Source of the DNA: Streptococcus hyointestinalis
GTDB taxonomy: Bacteria; Bacillota; Bacilli; Lactobacillales; Streptococcaceae
NCBI RefSeq assembly: GCF_011039275.1
Contig: NZ_JAAKGB010000001.1
Location: 1,426,001-1,490,000 of the forward strand
Direction: 5' to 3'
Length of the DNA: 64,000 nt
Shown here: in pieces, positions 1 through 5,819 of the stretch
How the letters are laid out: each line of letters opens with the position of its first letter
How positions within the stretch are numbered: the stretch's first letter is position 1
Notes under the pieces: model-generated
What the model saw: the letters and a program-made list of their open reading frames with translations, nothing else
Told to the model about the DNA's origin: nothing
Database searches by the model: none
Made by a program: the position numbers and the translations under genes

Positions 1-874
1 CACCACCTGAGTCGGTCATGATGAAATAACTGCGCCGTGCGATATTATGAAAGTCAACCACATCAAGCGGTGAGATGAGATGGATATGCTCAACGCCATC
101 TAGCATCTGCTTGGCTAGCGCTTGCACATTAGGATTTGGATGTACTGGAAAGACAATCTCCAAGTCCTCATACTCTGCACTCACCTCATAGATAGCCTCA
201 AACACCTCTTTCATGGCGTCACCGTGACTTTCTCTGCGGTGCATGGTCAATAAAATAAAGCGTTTATTGCTATCAAGTCTATCAAACAGCTCATGGTGAT
301 AAGAGTCGCTGACAGTCAGAGACAAAGTGTCTATCACTGTATTTCCCGTCACAAAGATAGCATCTTTGTTTCGTCCTTCTTGCAGGAGATTAGCTCTACT
401 CTTAGCAGTCGGTGCAAAGTAAACATCACACATAGCGTCGGTCAGCTGACGATTCATCTCCTCTGGACAGGGTGAGAGCTTGTCCCAAGTGCGAAGCCCA
501 GCCTCGACATGCCCCAGCTTAATGTGATTGTAAAAAGTCGCTAGACTAGCAGCAAAGGCTGTCGCTGTGTCACCATGAACCAAAACCATATCAGGCTGTT
601 CTTTTTTGAGCACAGCGTCCATTTTTTCAAGAATGACTGTCGTCACATCCACCAAACTCTGGCGCTCACTCATGACATCCAAATCATAATCAGGCACTAT
701 TCCAAACACCTGACACACTTGGTCAAGAAGTTCCCTGTGCTGTGACGTCACCACAACCTTGGTCTCAAATAAATGTTTTTCCTTTTTCAACTGAAAAATT
801 AAAGGAGCCATCTTAATGGCTTCTGGTCGTGTCCCAAAAACAACCATCACCTTCAAACGTTTTTCAGAAGACAT
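1..874 (-). CDS. wecB: UDP-N-acetylglucosamine 2-epimerase (3' part cut by window edge)
   Basis: Non-hydrolysing epimerase converting UDP-GlcNAc to UDP-ManNAc in the cytosol, feeding wall polysaccharide or teichuronic-type polymers. The first 291 codons are visible. After a short leader the family motif FGTRPEAIKMAP appears at about residues 13-24, followed by VTSQHRELLDQV, VHGDTATAFAAS, HVEAGLRTWDK and LLTMHRRES, all hallmarks of this family. The open frame runs off the left edge at SPLDVVDFHNIARRSYFIMT, so about 80-90 C-terminal residues are missing from view. The start is the ATG at 872-874, preceded by the ribosome site AGAGAGG. It is divergent from rpmE. Family assignment is secure; the exact polymer pathway is not visible here. 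Confidence 0.93.
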   Translation of the reverse strand, partial: MSSEKRLKVMVVFGTRPEAIKMAPLIFQLKKEKHLFETKVVVTSQHRELLDQVCQVFGIVPDYDLDVMSERQSLVDVTTVILEKMDAVLKKEQPDMVLVHGDTATAFAASLATFYNHIKLGHVEAGLRTWDKLSPCPEEMNRQLTDAMCDVYFAPTAKSRANLLQEGRNKDAIFVTGNTVIDTLSLTVSDSYHHELFDRLDSNKRFILLTMHRRESHGDAMKEVFEAIYEVSAEYEDLEIVFPVHPNPNVQALAKQMLDGVEHIHLISPLDVVDFHNIARRSYFIMTDSGG

Positions 875-896
875 AATGACCTCTCTTTCATTTGTT

Positions 897-945
897 TATA
901 ATGTTATAGTAACAACCTCTTATTGTTACACAAGTTTATTTTAAT
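897..945 (-). promoter_or_regulatory. wecB promoter region with inverted repeat
   Basis: A perfect inverted repeat GTAACAA-N7-TTGTTAC lies at 909-929, about 35 bases upstream of the wecB start, next to AT-rich TATAAC/TTATAA candidates for a -10. This looks like an operator or promoter dyad. No known regulator consensus was recognised. The rest of 875-1045 is AT-rich with no ORF. Confidence 0.4.
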
Positions 946-1048
946 AAGATGAAAAAGAGATTGAAAACATTAAAATAATATTAAACTAATATTTCATTTA
1001 TTTTTGGAGTGACTTTTTCTTATCCGTCAAAAAATTCGCTAAAAAGAC

Positions 1049-1077
1049 TTGTCAAGTCTGGCAAGTTTTGATAGAAT
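1049..1077 (+). promoter_or_regulatory. rpmE promoter
   Basis: TTGTCA (1049-1054), a 17-base spacer and TAGAAT (1072-1077) form a good sigma-A promoter for rpmE. A dyad GACTTG-T-CAAGTC at 1046-1058 covers the -35 and could be an operator. The leader (about 1084-1135) contains a small GCTC-ACAA-GAGC hairpin before the ribosome site. Confidence 0.55.
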
Positions 1078-1135
1078 GTAATAGTTAATAAACTATGGCT
1101 CACAAGAGCTATGGCAGAAAGGAAAATTGTTAAAC

Positions 1136-1378
1136 ATGAAAAAAGATATCCATCCAGAATATCGTCAAGTTGTCTTCATGGACACTACTACTGGCTACAA
1201 GTTCCTTAGCGGTTCAACAAAATCTTCTAAAGAAACTGTTGAATTTGAAGGTGCTGAATACCCACTTATCCGTGTTGAAATCTCATCAGATTCACACCCA
1301 TTCTACACAGGTCGTCAAAAATTCACTCAAGCAGACGGACGTGTGGATCGTTTCAACAAAAAATACGGTCTCAAATAA
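1136..1378 (+). CDS. rpmE2: 50S ribosomal protein L31 type B
   Basis: An 80-residue large-subunit ribosomal protein of the L31 type B (RpmE2) class, recognised from [16 protein letters not shown] at the start and [17 protein letters not shown] near the end. It lacks the CxxC zinc ribbon of type A L31, as expected for type B. The start at 1136 is chosen because it follows an AAAGGA site and matches the family N-terminus; an upstream in-frame ATG at 1127 is unlikely. The last six codons (KYGLK and stop) form the left copy of an 18-bp direct repeat, so the gene end is the integration target of the adjacent element and stays intact. Confidence 0.95.
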   Translation: MKKDIHPEYRQVVFMDTTTGYKFLSGSTKSSKETVEFEGAEYPLIRVEISSDSHPFYTGRQKFTQADGRVDRFNKKYGLK

Positions 1379-1379
1379 G
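1362..1379 (+). repeat. Left attachment-site repeat (attL) in the rpmE 3' end
   Basis: The 18-bp sequence AATACGGTCTCAAATAAG covers the last codons and stop of rpmE and recurs exactly at 5681-5698. A tyrosine integrase gene lies just inside this copy. This is the classic arrangement of a site-specific integration core that restores the target gene's 3' end. Confidence 0.8.
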
Positions 1380-1412
1380 AAACCGCATTTATCATCTGAA
1401 AACGTTGATATT

Positions 1413-1446
1413 AAGCCATTTTCGAGAAGTCGAAATTGGCTTTTTT
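1413..1446 (+). terminator. Intrinsic terminator after rpmE
   Basis: Stem AAGCCATTTTCGA/TCGAAATTGGCTT (1413-1425 with 1430-1442, one mismatch) is followed by a T-run. It lies inside the integrated element, which therefore provides rpmE with a replacement terminator. Confidence 0.8.
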
Positions 1447-1453
1447 TATTTTT

Positions 1454-1474
1454 AGTACCGTTTTTGGTACCGTC
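1454..1474. repeat. Candidate integrase arm site, left
   Basis: A tandem AGTACCG/GGTACCG pair contains the 13-mer TTTTTGGTACCGT (1461-1473). The same 13-mer occurs at 5565-5577 near the other end of the element, also next to a second GGTACC. Paired repeats just inside both ends suggest arm-type binding sites for the integrase or its excision factor; this is inference. Confidence 0.45.
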
Positions 1475-1482
1475 TTGGAAAA

Positions 1483-2640
1483 TTAATTATTTGACTTTTT
1501 GAGATAATCAGCAAATTTTTTTATTGTCTGTTCTCCTCCTGCTTCTGTGGCATGACTGTAGGTATCTAATGTCATTTGACTACTAGCATGACCTAACCGC
1601 TTGGCAGCATTAACTGGGTCTACTCCTACTTCTATCATTAAGGTTGCATGAGTATGCCTAAACCCATGAGGTGTGATTTTCTTTAAATTATGTTTATTGA
1701 TAATACGCTTCAATATGCTGTTGATATAATCTTGATACAAAGGCTGTATTTTTCCGTCTCTATCAACAAACGTAAACATATAATCATTATCAATTAATGG
1801 AGTAACTGAAAGTTGCCCTTTTTCTTTTTTACTTTGCTGTTTCCATTCTTTTAAGATAGAAACTGTCTCAATATCTAAAGGAATTTGACGTACTGAAAAT
1901 CTATTTTTAGTACTTTTTTCGACTGCTTTTCCTTTTATCCGCCCTAAATTTTTGGTGACAGATAATATCTGTTTATCAAAATTCATATCAGACCACCTTA
2001 AAGAGTAAAGCTCACCTTTCCTTAAACCGCTATAAGCTAATAATCTAAATAAAGCATAGTTCTTATAAGGTTCTTCCGATTTCACAATACCTAAAAACTC
2101 GTGTAATTCATCAACATTGAAAAAATTATCAGACTGTTTTTGCTCTCTTTTAGGTAAGGTAACGTCTCTCATAGGGTTCTCAGCAATCAATTTCATCTTA
2201 ACCGCAAAGGAAAAAACTTGACTAGCATAAGATTTTATTTGCTTAATATTTCTAAAGGTCTTTCCTTTTTCCGTAATAAACTCCTGGCATTGCCAAGGAG
2301 TTATTTTTGAAATTGCAACATTTCCTAGTGTTGGTAAAATATGGAGCCTAAAAATATCATCAGTACGAACGCTTGTCGTCCTCTCTACGGTATCTTGATA
2401 CGTTCTAAACCATTCTTCAAAAACTCCCTCAAAACGTCTCTCAGAGGCTCTGAGAAGCTCTGAGAGCTCTCCTGTTGATTTTTTATGATAAATCATAGCT
2501 TCATGTTCTTTTGCTTCTCTACGTGTTTTAAAACCGCTTTTAAAATAATCATGACGTTTTCCGTCAATCACTCGGTAAATTCTAACTTTGTAAAGATAGC
2601 CTGTTTTAGACTTTTTAGCCTTGTACTTAATAATAGACAT
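1483..2640 (-). CDS. int: Tyrosine site-specific integrase of the rpmE element
   Basis: A 385-residue phage-type integrase that would catalyse integration and excision between the 18-bp sites. The N-terminal ~60 residues (MSIIKYKAKKSKTGYLYKVR) look like an AP2-type arm-binding domain. A SAM-like core-binding domain follows, and then the catalytic domain with its Arg in YSGLRKGELYSLRW, HGFRHTHAT (HxxR), LGHASSQMT and the Tyr nucleophile in LDTYSH. All catalytic residues are present. The start has an AAAGGAG site. The gene reads toward attL and its 3' end lies about 100 bases from the repeat, the usual position. It probably shares regulation with the divergent repressor region upstream. Confidence 0.93.
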   Translation of the reverse strand: MSIIKYKAKKSKTGYLYKVRIYRVIDGKRHDYFKSGFKTRREAKEHEAMIYHKKSTGELSELLRASERRFEGVFEEWFRTYQDTVERTTSVRTDDIFRLHILPTLGNVAISKITPWQCQEFITEKGKTFRNIKQIKSYASQVFSFAVKMKLIAENPMRDVTLPKREQKQSDNFFNVDELHEFLGIVKSEEPYKNYALFRLLAYSGLRKGELYSLRWSDMNFDKQILSVTKNLGRIKGKAVEKSTKNRFSVRQIPLDIETVSILKEWKQQSKKEKGQLSVTPLIDNDYMFTFVDRDGKIQPLYQDYINSILKRIINKHNLKKITPHGFRHTHATLMIEVGVDPVNAAKRLGHASSQMTLDTYSHATEAGGEQTIKKFADYLKKSNN

Positions 2641-2665
2641 TGTAATTTCTCCTTTATTTTTTAGG

Positions 2666-2690
2666 TTTCGAAGCTTATAAAATAAAGAAA
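2666..2690 (+). repeat. Element-internal repeat, copy 1
   Basis: TTTCGAAGCTTATAAAATAA followed by AGAAA lies between the integrase and repressor genes. Near-identical copies occur at 3391-3414 (same orientation) and 5525-5549 (opposite orientation). It may be a binding site for an element-encoded protein such as the excisionase. Confidence 0.5.
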
Positions 2691-2706
2691 TTACGAGTTG
2701 TTACAA

Positions 2707-3270
2707 TTATTTTTTATGCTTTTCAGCCATTCTTCTTTTGTATTCGTCAGAGTTCTCCCATGCTTGCCATACGTAGTGATAAGGTGAGTCTTCTCCCCCT
2801 GACTTGTTAATCAGAAAAGGAATTAGTCCTTGTTTTTCGTCGGCTATAAATTCCTTAATAGCTTTAACCAAAATAGGGTTGAAGTCTTTTTTACTTGCTA
2901 GGAAATCAATATAGTCAGCTAATAATTCTGACTGATTGATTTCCTTAAGTATGATAGCTAATTCATCACCAAAAGGCGTCCATTTGGTGATTTTATTGTC
3001 TATGCTACTTTTTCCTTGAAGTATCTTGGCAAAACCTTTCAGAACTTCTTTAGGTGCTCCTGGGTCTATGAGATTAGGATTATCATCAAGCCCTAGTAAG
3101 TAAGGGATAGAGACACCGAAGTAGTCGGCAAGGATTTTGGCATTCTCTTTCTTTGGTGTTCTAGTACCCTGATTATAATTACCTAATGTTGAGTAACTAA
3201 TGCCTGTTTCGTGACTTATTTCAGTCAAGCTTTTCTTACTTTCTTTTACAAGAAATTGAAAATTTGTCAT
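2707..3270 (-). CDS. CI-like/XRE-family repressor
   Basis: A 187-residue regulator. The N-terminal helix-turn-helix spans about residues 8-62: KSLTEISHETGISYSTLGNY, then GTRTPKKENAKILADYFGVS and PYLLGLDD. The C-terminal half has no recognisable peptidase motif (no clear Ser/Lys dyad), so RecA-linked self-cleavage is not supported. It has an AAAAGGAG ribosome site. It is divergent from the 3425 gene across a region with two direct-repeat operator candidates, so it likely represses the rightward promoter and its own promoter, keeping the element integrated. The role is inferred from family and position. Confidence 0.85.
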   Translation of the reverse strand: MTNFQFLVKESKKSLTEISHETGISYSTLGNYNQGTRTPKKENAKILADYFGVSIPYLLGLDDNPNLIDPGAPKEVLKGFAKILQGKSSIDNKITKWTPFGDELAIILKEINQSELLADYIDFLASKKDFNPILVKAIKEFIADEKQGLIPFLINKSGGEDSPYHYVWQAWENSDEYKRRMAEKHKK

Positions 3271-3293
3271 TTACGTATTCTCCTTTTTGAGAC

Positions 3294-3381
3294 ATTATAA
3301 CACAAATTACACAAAAAGAGAAAAAACTGTTGACAAAAACCCAAAAAGGGTTTAAAATAAATACAAATTACACGAAATGAG
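3294..3381. promoter_or_regulatory. Divergent lysogeny-type promoters with operator repeats
   Basis: Rightward promoter: TTGACA (3330-3335), exactly 17 bases, TAAAAT (3353-3358). Leftward promoter for the repressor: a -10 TATAAT on the minus strand at 3294-3299. The 19-base direct repeats ACAAATTACACAAAAAGAG (3302-3320) and ACAAATTACACGAAATGAG (3363-3381) flank the rightward promoter and are probable repressor operators. Confidence 0.65.
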
Positions 3382-3390
3382 TAATTAATA

Positions 3391-3414
3391 TTCGAAGCTT
3401 ATACAATAAAGAAA
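3391..3414 (+). repeat. Element-internal repeat, copy 2
   Basis: TTCGAAGCTTATACAATAAA followed by GAAA, directly upstream of the ribosome site of the 3425 gene and downstream of the rightward promoter. It differs from copy 1 (2666-2690) by one base. Its position in the 5' leader suggests a protein- or RNA-level control site. Confidence 0.5.
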
Positions 3415-3424
3415 GGGGTCAACT

Positions 3425-3814
3425 ATGGCTTACACACTAGAAGAACAAGAAACGTTTGTCCGATTTGACGCACTGGATAATGATTTTAAGAAAAAGGAGA
3501 ACCTGCAAATGGCAGAAGAATTCATTTTACAATTACCTAAACGAAAAGAAAAAGAGCTATTAGCTCGCTACGATAACATGGTACAAACCGCCATTGAAAA
3601 AGCCCTTGAAGATAAGGAACTTTATAAGCCAATGGTTCGCATGTCTGGTTTATGCCGTTGGCTAGACGTTTCAACGACTACTATTGCAAAATGGCAAAAA
3701 GAAGGCATGCCCCATATGGTTATTGACGGAGTCACTTTATACGACAAACATAAAGTTGCTCAAAGAATTTATGCCAAAGCCAGTTTTCCAAAACACACTT
3801 TCATTTGTCAATAG
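3425..3814 (+). CDS. Excisionase-like DNA-binding protein
   Basis: A 129-residue protein. The C-terminal third (about residues 75-120: MSGLCRWLDVSTTTIAKWQK, EGMPHMVIDGVTLYDKHKV) resembles the MerR/excisionase-type helix-turn-helix fold, where a helix selects DNA and the following wing carries the 'P..VIDG' turn. The N-terminal 70 residues are charged and helical with no known domain. It is the first gene of the rightward unit behind a strong promoter and is preceded by GAAAGGGG. This position and fold suggest an excision factor or early activator, but family assignment is by pattern only. Confidence 0.6.
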   Translation: MAYTLEEQETFVRFDALDNDFKKKENLQMAEEFILQLPKRKEKELLARYDNMVQTAIEKALEDKELYKPMVRMSGLCRWLDVSTTTIAKWQKEGMPHMVIDGVTLYDKHKVAQRIYAKASFPKHTFICQ

Positions 3815-3906
3815 CTTAAGCCCAATAGGGTTAGCTAAGACAGTTGTTAGGCAAGTTAAAAATCTTGTCGACAAAAATAGCTAGTATCACTTTTATGCCG
3901 TGAAAG

Positions 3907-4018
3907 CTACTTGATAGCAAGCCATGCGATTTAGACTAAATTTGACGAGTTGTCAGACTGAAGAGCTGACAACCGACAAATTAGAAAAAAATAGCATGGG
4001 TTACTTGCTGTCAAGTAG
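3907..4018 (+). ncRNA. Nested long-stem structure (RNA leader or origin)
   Basis: The outer arms 3907-3921 and 4004-4018 pair over 15 bases with one G-T wobble. CCATGC (3922-3927) then pairs with GCATGG (3994-3999). Inside, AATTTG (3939-3944) pairs with CAAATT (3977-3982) and GTTGTCAG (3949-3956) pairs perfectly with CTGACAAC (3966-3973). The tract lies between two element genes and contains no credible ORF. It could be a structured leader for the 4057 gene, a small RNA, or a replication or transfer origin. The pairing is seen; the function is not. Confidence 0.55.
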
Positions 4019-4056
4019 ACCATGGAATAAATTTTTTAATGCAAGGAGTACATAAA

Positions 4057-4530
4057 ATGGCAAATAAGGAAGTCTTTTACTATTTTCATCATGACTTATC
4101 AAAAAAAGATAAAGGTGGCATAGAGCCAATATATACTGGTAAGAATCTTTTATTTCTGCTTTGGTGGGTTTATTCCCATACTGAAGTATCTGACAATCTA
4201 CAAATTGATAGGTCAATATTTGAAGTGCCAGAATTTACTAATTTTCACGATAATAGCTTACAGCTTTATCGTATTAAGAATGAACTGGCTAATTATAATA
4301 TCAGATTTGGATATGATATTGACCCAAAAGATAAGTCAAAGATGATGATAGGCATTTTACCAACTAATGAAGAAGATTATATTGAAGGGTATCAAGAGTT
4401 TATTGCTGATATCTCCAATGCTAATACTCGTTATGCCATTTATCACAGACTAATAAAAACAATGGATACGATGTTACCTATTGAACATATGAATGTCTAT
4501 AAAAGACTTGCAAAAGATAATAAAAAGTGA
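4057..4530 (+). CDS. Unknown element-encoded protein
   Basis: A 157-residue soluble protein of unknown function, starting MANKEVFYYFHHDLSKKDKG at an ATG eight bases after AAGGAG. It is rich in aromatic and acidic residues (FLLWWVYSHTEV, RFGYDIDPKDKSK, EDYIEGYQEFIADIS). No signal peptide, membrane segment or nucleic-acid motif is visible. It sits between two highly structured non-coding tracts in the rpmE-integrated element, on the strand of the excisionase-like gene. Possible roles are a replication, anti-repressor or host-interference function; none can be supported by sequence motifs. Confidence 0.7.
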   Translation: MANKEVFYYFHHDLSKKDKGGIEPIYTGKNLLFLLWWVYSHTEVSDNLQIDRSIFEVPEFTNFHDNSLQLYRIKNELANYNIRFGYDIDPKDKSKMMIGILPTNEEDYIEGYQEFIADISNANTRYAIYHRLIKTMDTMLPIEHMNVYKRLAKDNKK

Positions 4531-4544
4531 TACTTTAGAAACAA

Positions 4545-4780
4545 GTTGAGACTGAGTTTGAGTTGGTGACAACTCATTCAAAGAATTCTCTTTGTGAGAA
4601 TTAGGTAGAGGTGCTGCCCCTGAGTTTCCTCAGTTAAATCCCCGAAGGGTTCTCAGCTTTTACTCTAGGAGAAAGTGGAGTGATTGGTAACAGTTTGCTC
4701 AAAGGTATTGTTTATCAATACAGGGTCGGCTCTGCCTTGAGATTATCTAAACAGCCCGAACTAATTTTGCTCCTAACTAA
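4545..4780 (+). other. Non-coding tract with serial short hairpins
   Basis: Between the 4057 gene and the toxin lies about 295 bases without an ORF. Successive perfect short stem-loops can be read: GAGTTG-GTGA-CAACTC, AATTCTC-TTTGT-GAGAATT, CTGAG-TTTC-CTCAG and GTATTG-TTTAT-CAATAC, with a GC-rich section (GCTGCCCC, CCCCGAAGGG) among them. This is denser structure than the surrounding AT-rich DNA. It is compatible with a structured RNA or a single-strand origin. No family was recognised. Confidence 0.4.
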
Positions 4781-4789
4781 AATCACCTT

Positions 4790-4819
4790 AAAAGCCTTAG
4801 TTTTACTACTAAGGCTTTT
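4790..4819. terminator. Bidirectional terminator
   Basis: AAAAGCCTTAG (4790-4800) and CTAAGGCTTTT (4809-4819) form a perfect 11-bp stem flanked by A and T runs. It separates the rightward element genes from the leftward toxin gene. Confidence 0.75.
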
Positions 4820-4825
4820 AGATTG

Positions 4826-5155
4826 CTATTTGAACAATTTTACATAATCACTTCGAGTTGAGACAATATGGGTAATGATAACTTCCTTTTTTTCATCATC
4901 AACAAAATATAAAGCTATATAATCTTTCCCAATTGTTAAACCTCTGGTTTTATGACGTTTATCTAAAGTTTTTCCAAATCTTTCATCAGCATCAAACCCT
5001 ACTTCAGGAAAAATCTCTAAAGCACTTATTTTTTGCATGATATTATCAACTACTTTTTTCGCTGATGTTTCTGACTTGAAATTATTAATTATATATTCTT
5101 TTATTTCTACCAATGCTTCCAAAGCACCAGTGTTATAACTCACTTTATAATCCAA
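4826..5155 (-). CDS. RelE/ParE-family toxin
   Basis: A 109-residue toxin of the RelE/ParE fold. Typical features are YNTGALEALVEIKEYI at the N-terminus, FPEVGFDADERFGKT in the middle and the C-terminal strand pair DYIALYFVDDEKKEVIITHI followed by VSTRSDYVKLF. RelE members cleave mRNA in the ribosome and ParE members poison gyrase; sequence alone does not decide here. The start is a TTG at 5155 that overlaps the antitoxin end by 11 bases and lies eight bases after GAGGTGAG. Overlap with the upstream antitoxin is the standard operon layout. It probably stabilises the integrated element. Confidence 0.82.
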   Translation of the reverse strand: MDYKVSYNTGALEALVEIKEYIINNFKSETSAKKVVDNIMQKISALEIFPEVGFDADERFGKTLDKRHKTRGLTIGKDYIALYFVDDEKKEVIITHIVSTRSDYVKLFK

Positions 5156-5435
5156 GACGTTTTCTCACCTCTTCAGCTGAATAAGTATTTACACCAGCTT
5201 CATAATCATCTATAGCCTGCTTTATTTCTCCTTGAAGTTGTCTAAATAACTTCTCTTTTTCTAGTTCTTCTTCGTTCAACAAGTCAATTTCATTAGTAAC
5301 AACAACATTTTGTAGAAATAATCTTAAAGCATGTGATAATGTCAAATTCTTTTTATTTAAAACTTCTTTAGCCTCACTTACTAATTCTTTATTAGCTTGA
5401 AAAGTGACGGCTCTATTTTTTTCTGCAACTACCAT
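5145..5435 (-). CDS. RelB/DinJ-type antitoxin
   Basis: A 96-residue antitoxin. The N-terminal part (NRAVTFQANKELVSEAKEVL, KKNLTLSHALRLFLQNVV) is a ribbon-helix-helix DNA-binding fold of the RelB/DinJ type. The acidic C-terminal half (LLNEEELEKEKLFRQLQGEI, then DDYEAGVNTYSAEEVRKRL) would wrap the toxin. The start ATG has an AAAGGAG site. It lies upstream of, and overlaps, its toxin, and would autoregulate the pair. The AT-rich 5436-5680 tract upstream holds the promoter and the right-end repeats of the element. Confidence 0.85.
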   Translation of the reverse strand: MVVAEKNRAVTFQANKELVSEAKEVLNKKNLTLSHALRLFLQNVVVTNEIDLLNEEELEKEKLFRQLQGEIKQAIDDYEAGVNTYSAEEVRKRLGL

Positions 5436-5524
5436 TTATGTAACTCCTTTATGTAATTTATTTAATTATCTCATATATATAAAAAAAGTCAATAAAAAAG
5501 GCTCAACATAATTGAGTGAGATTT

Positions 5525-5549
5525 CATTATTTTATAAGCTCCGAAACTT
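5525..5549 (-). repeat. Element-internal repeat, copy 3 (inverted)
   Basis: The reverse complement reads AAGTTTCGGAGCTTATAAAA then TAATG, matching the copies at 2666 and 3391 with two or three differences and in opposite orientation. It lies near the right end of the element, upstream of the antitoxin. Confidence 0.45.
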
Positions 5550-5558
5550 AATATTTTT

Positions 5559-5577
5559 GGTACCTTTTTGGTACCGT
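5559..5577. repeat. Candidate integrase arm site, right
   Basis: GGTACCTTTTTGGTACCGT contains two GGTACC units and the 13-mer shared with 1461-1473. It lies about 100 bases inside the right attachment repeat, mirroring the left end. Confidence 0.45.
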
Positions 5578-5680
5578 ATATATTTATAAATACTTAATGT
5601 ATATAAAATTTTTTAAAATTAAAATCCGTTAACCCCTTATTTTAAAAGGTATTTGCCCATATCATATATAATTTTTGGAT

Positions 5681-5698
5681 AATACGGTCTCAAATAAG
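5681..5698 (+). repeat. Right attachment-site repeat (attR)
   Basis: An exact 18-bp copy of the rpmE 3' end (1362-1379). The sequence after it, with a terminator at 5732, is probably the original downstream flank of rpmE before integration. Confidence 0.8.
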
Positions 5699-5731
5699 CA
5701 AAACCATTTGCTACTTAAATGTGCTAATACA

Positions 5732-5766
5732 AAACTCGTTTCTTCTACGGAAGCGAGTTTTTTTAT
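5732..5766 (+). terminator. Probable native rpmE terminator
   Basis: Stem AAACTCGTTTC/GAAGCGAGTTT (5732-5742 with 5750-5760, one G-T pair) is followed by a long T-run. It lies just beyond attR and would follow rpmE directly if the element were excised. Confidence 0.75.
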
Positions 5767-5778
5767 TCTACCTACCAA

Positions 5779-5810
5779 AAAAGACTAGAAGCATTAACTT
5801 CTAGTCTTTT
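5779..5810 (-). terminator. adcA terminator
   Basis: AAAAGACTAGAAG and CTTCTAGTCTTTT form a perfect 13-bp stem with a 6-base loop, directly after the adcA stop on the minus strand and convergent with the rpmE side. Confidence 0.8.
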
Positions 5811-5819
5811 AGATTCTCT

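Larger units (their letters stand above)
1362..5698. mobile_element. Small integrative element inserted at the rpmE 3' end
   Basis: A 4.3-kb element lies between exact 18-bp direct repeats. Its gene order is integrase (-), CI-like repressor (-), then divergent excisionase-like protein (+), a structured region, an unknown protein (+), a multi-hairpin region, and a toxin-antitoxin pair (-). There are no phage structural, packaging, relaxase or recognisable replication genes. It is therefore either a decayed prophage or satellite, or a minimal element that relies on a helper. The native rpmE terminator appears to be the one at 5732, beyond the right repeat, while the element supplies its own terminator at 1413. 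The limits are inferred from the repeats. Confidence 0.75.
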
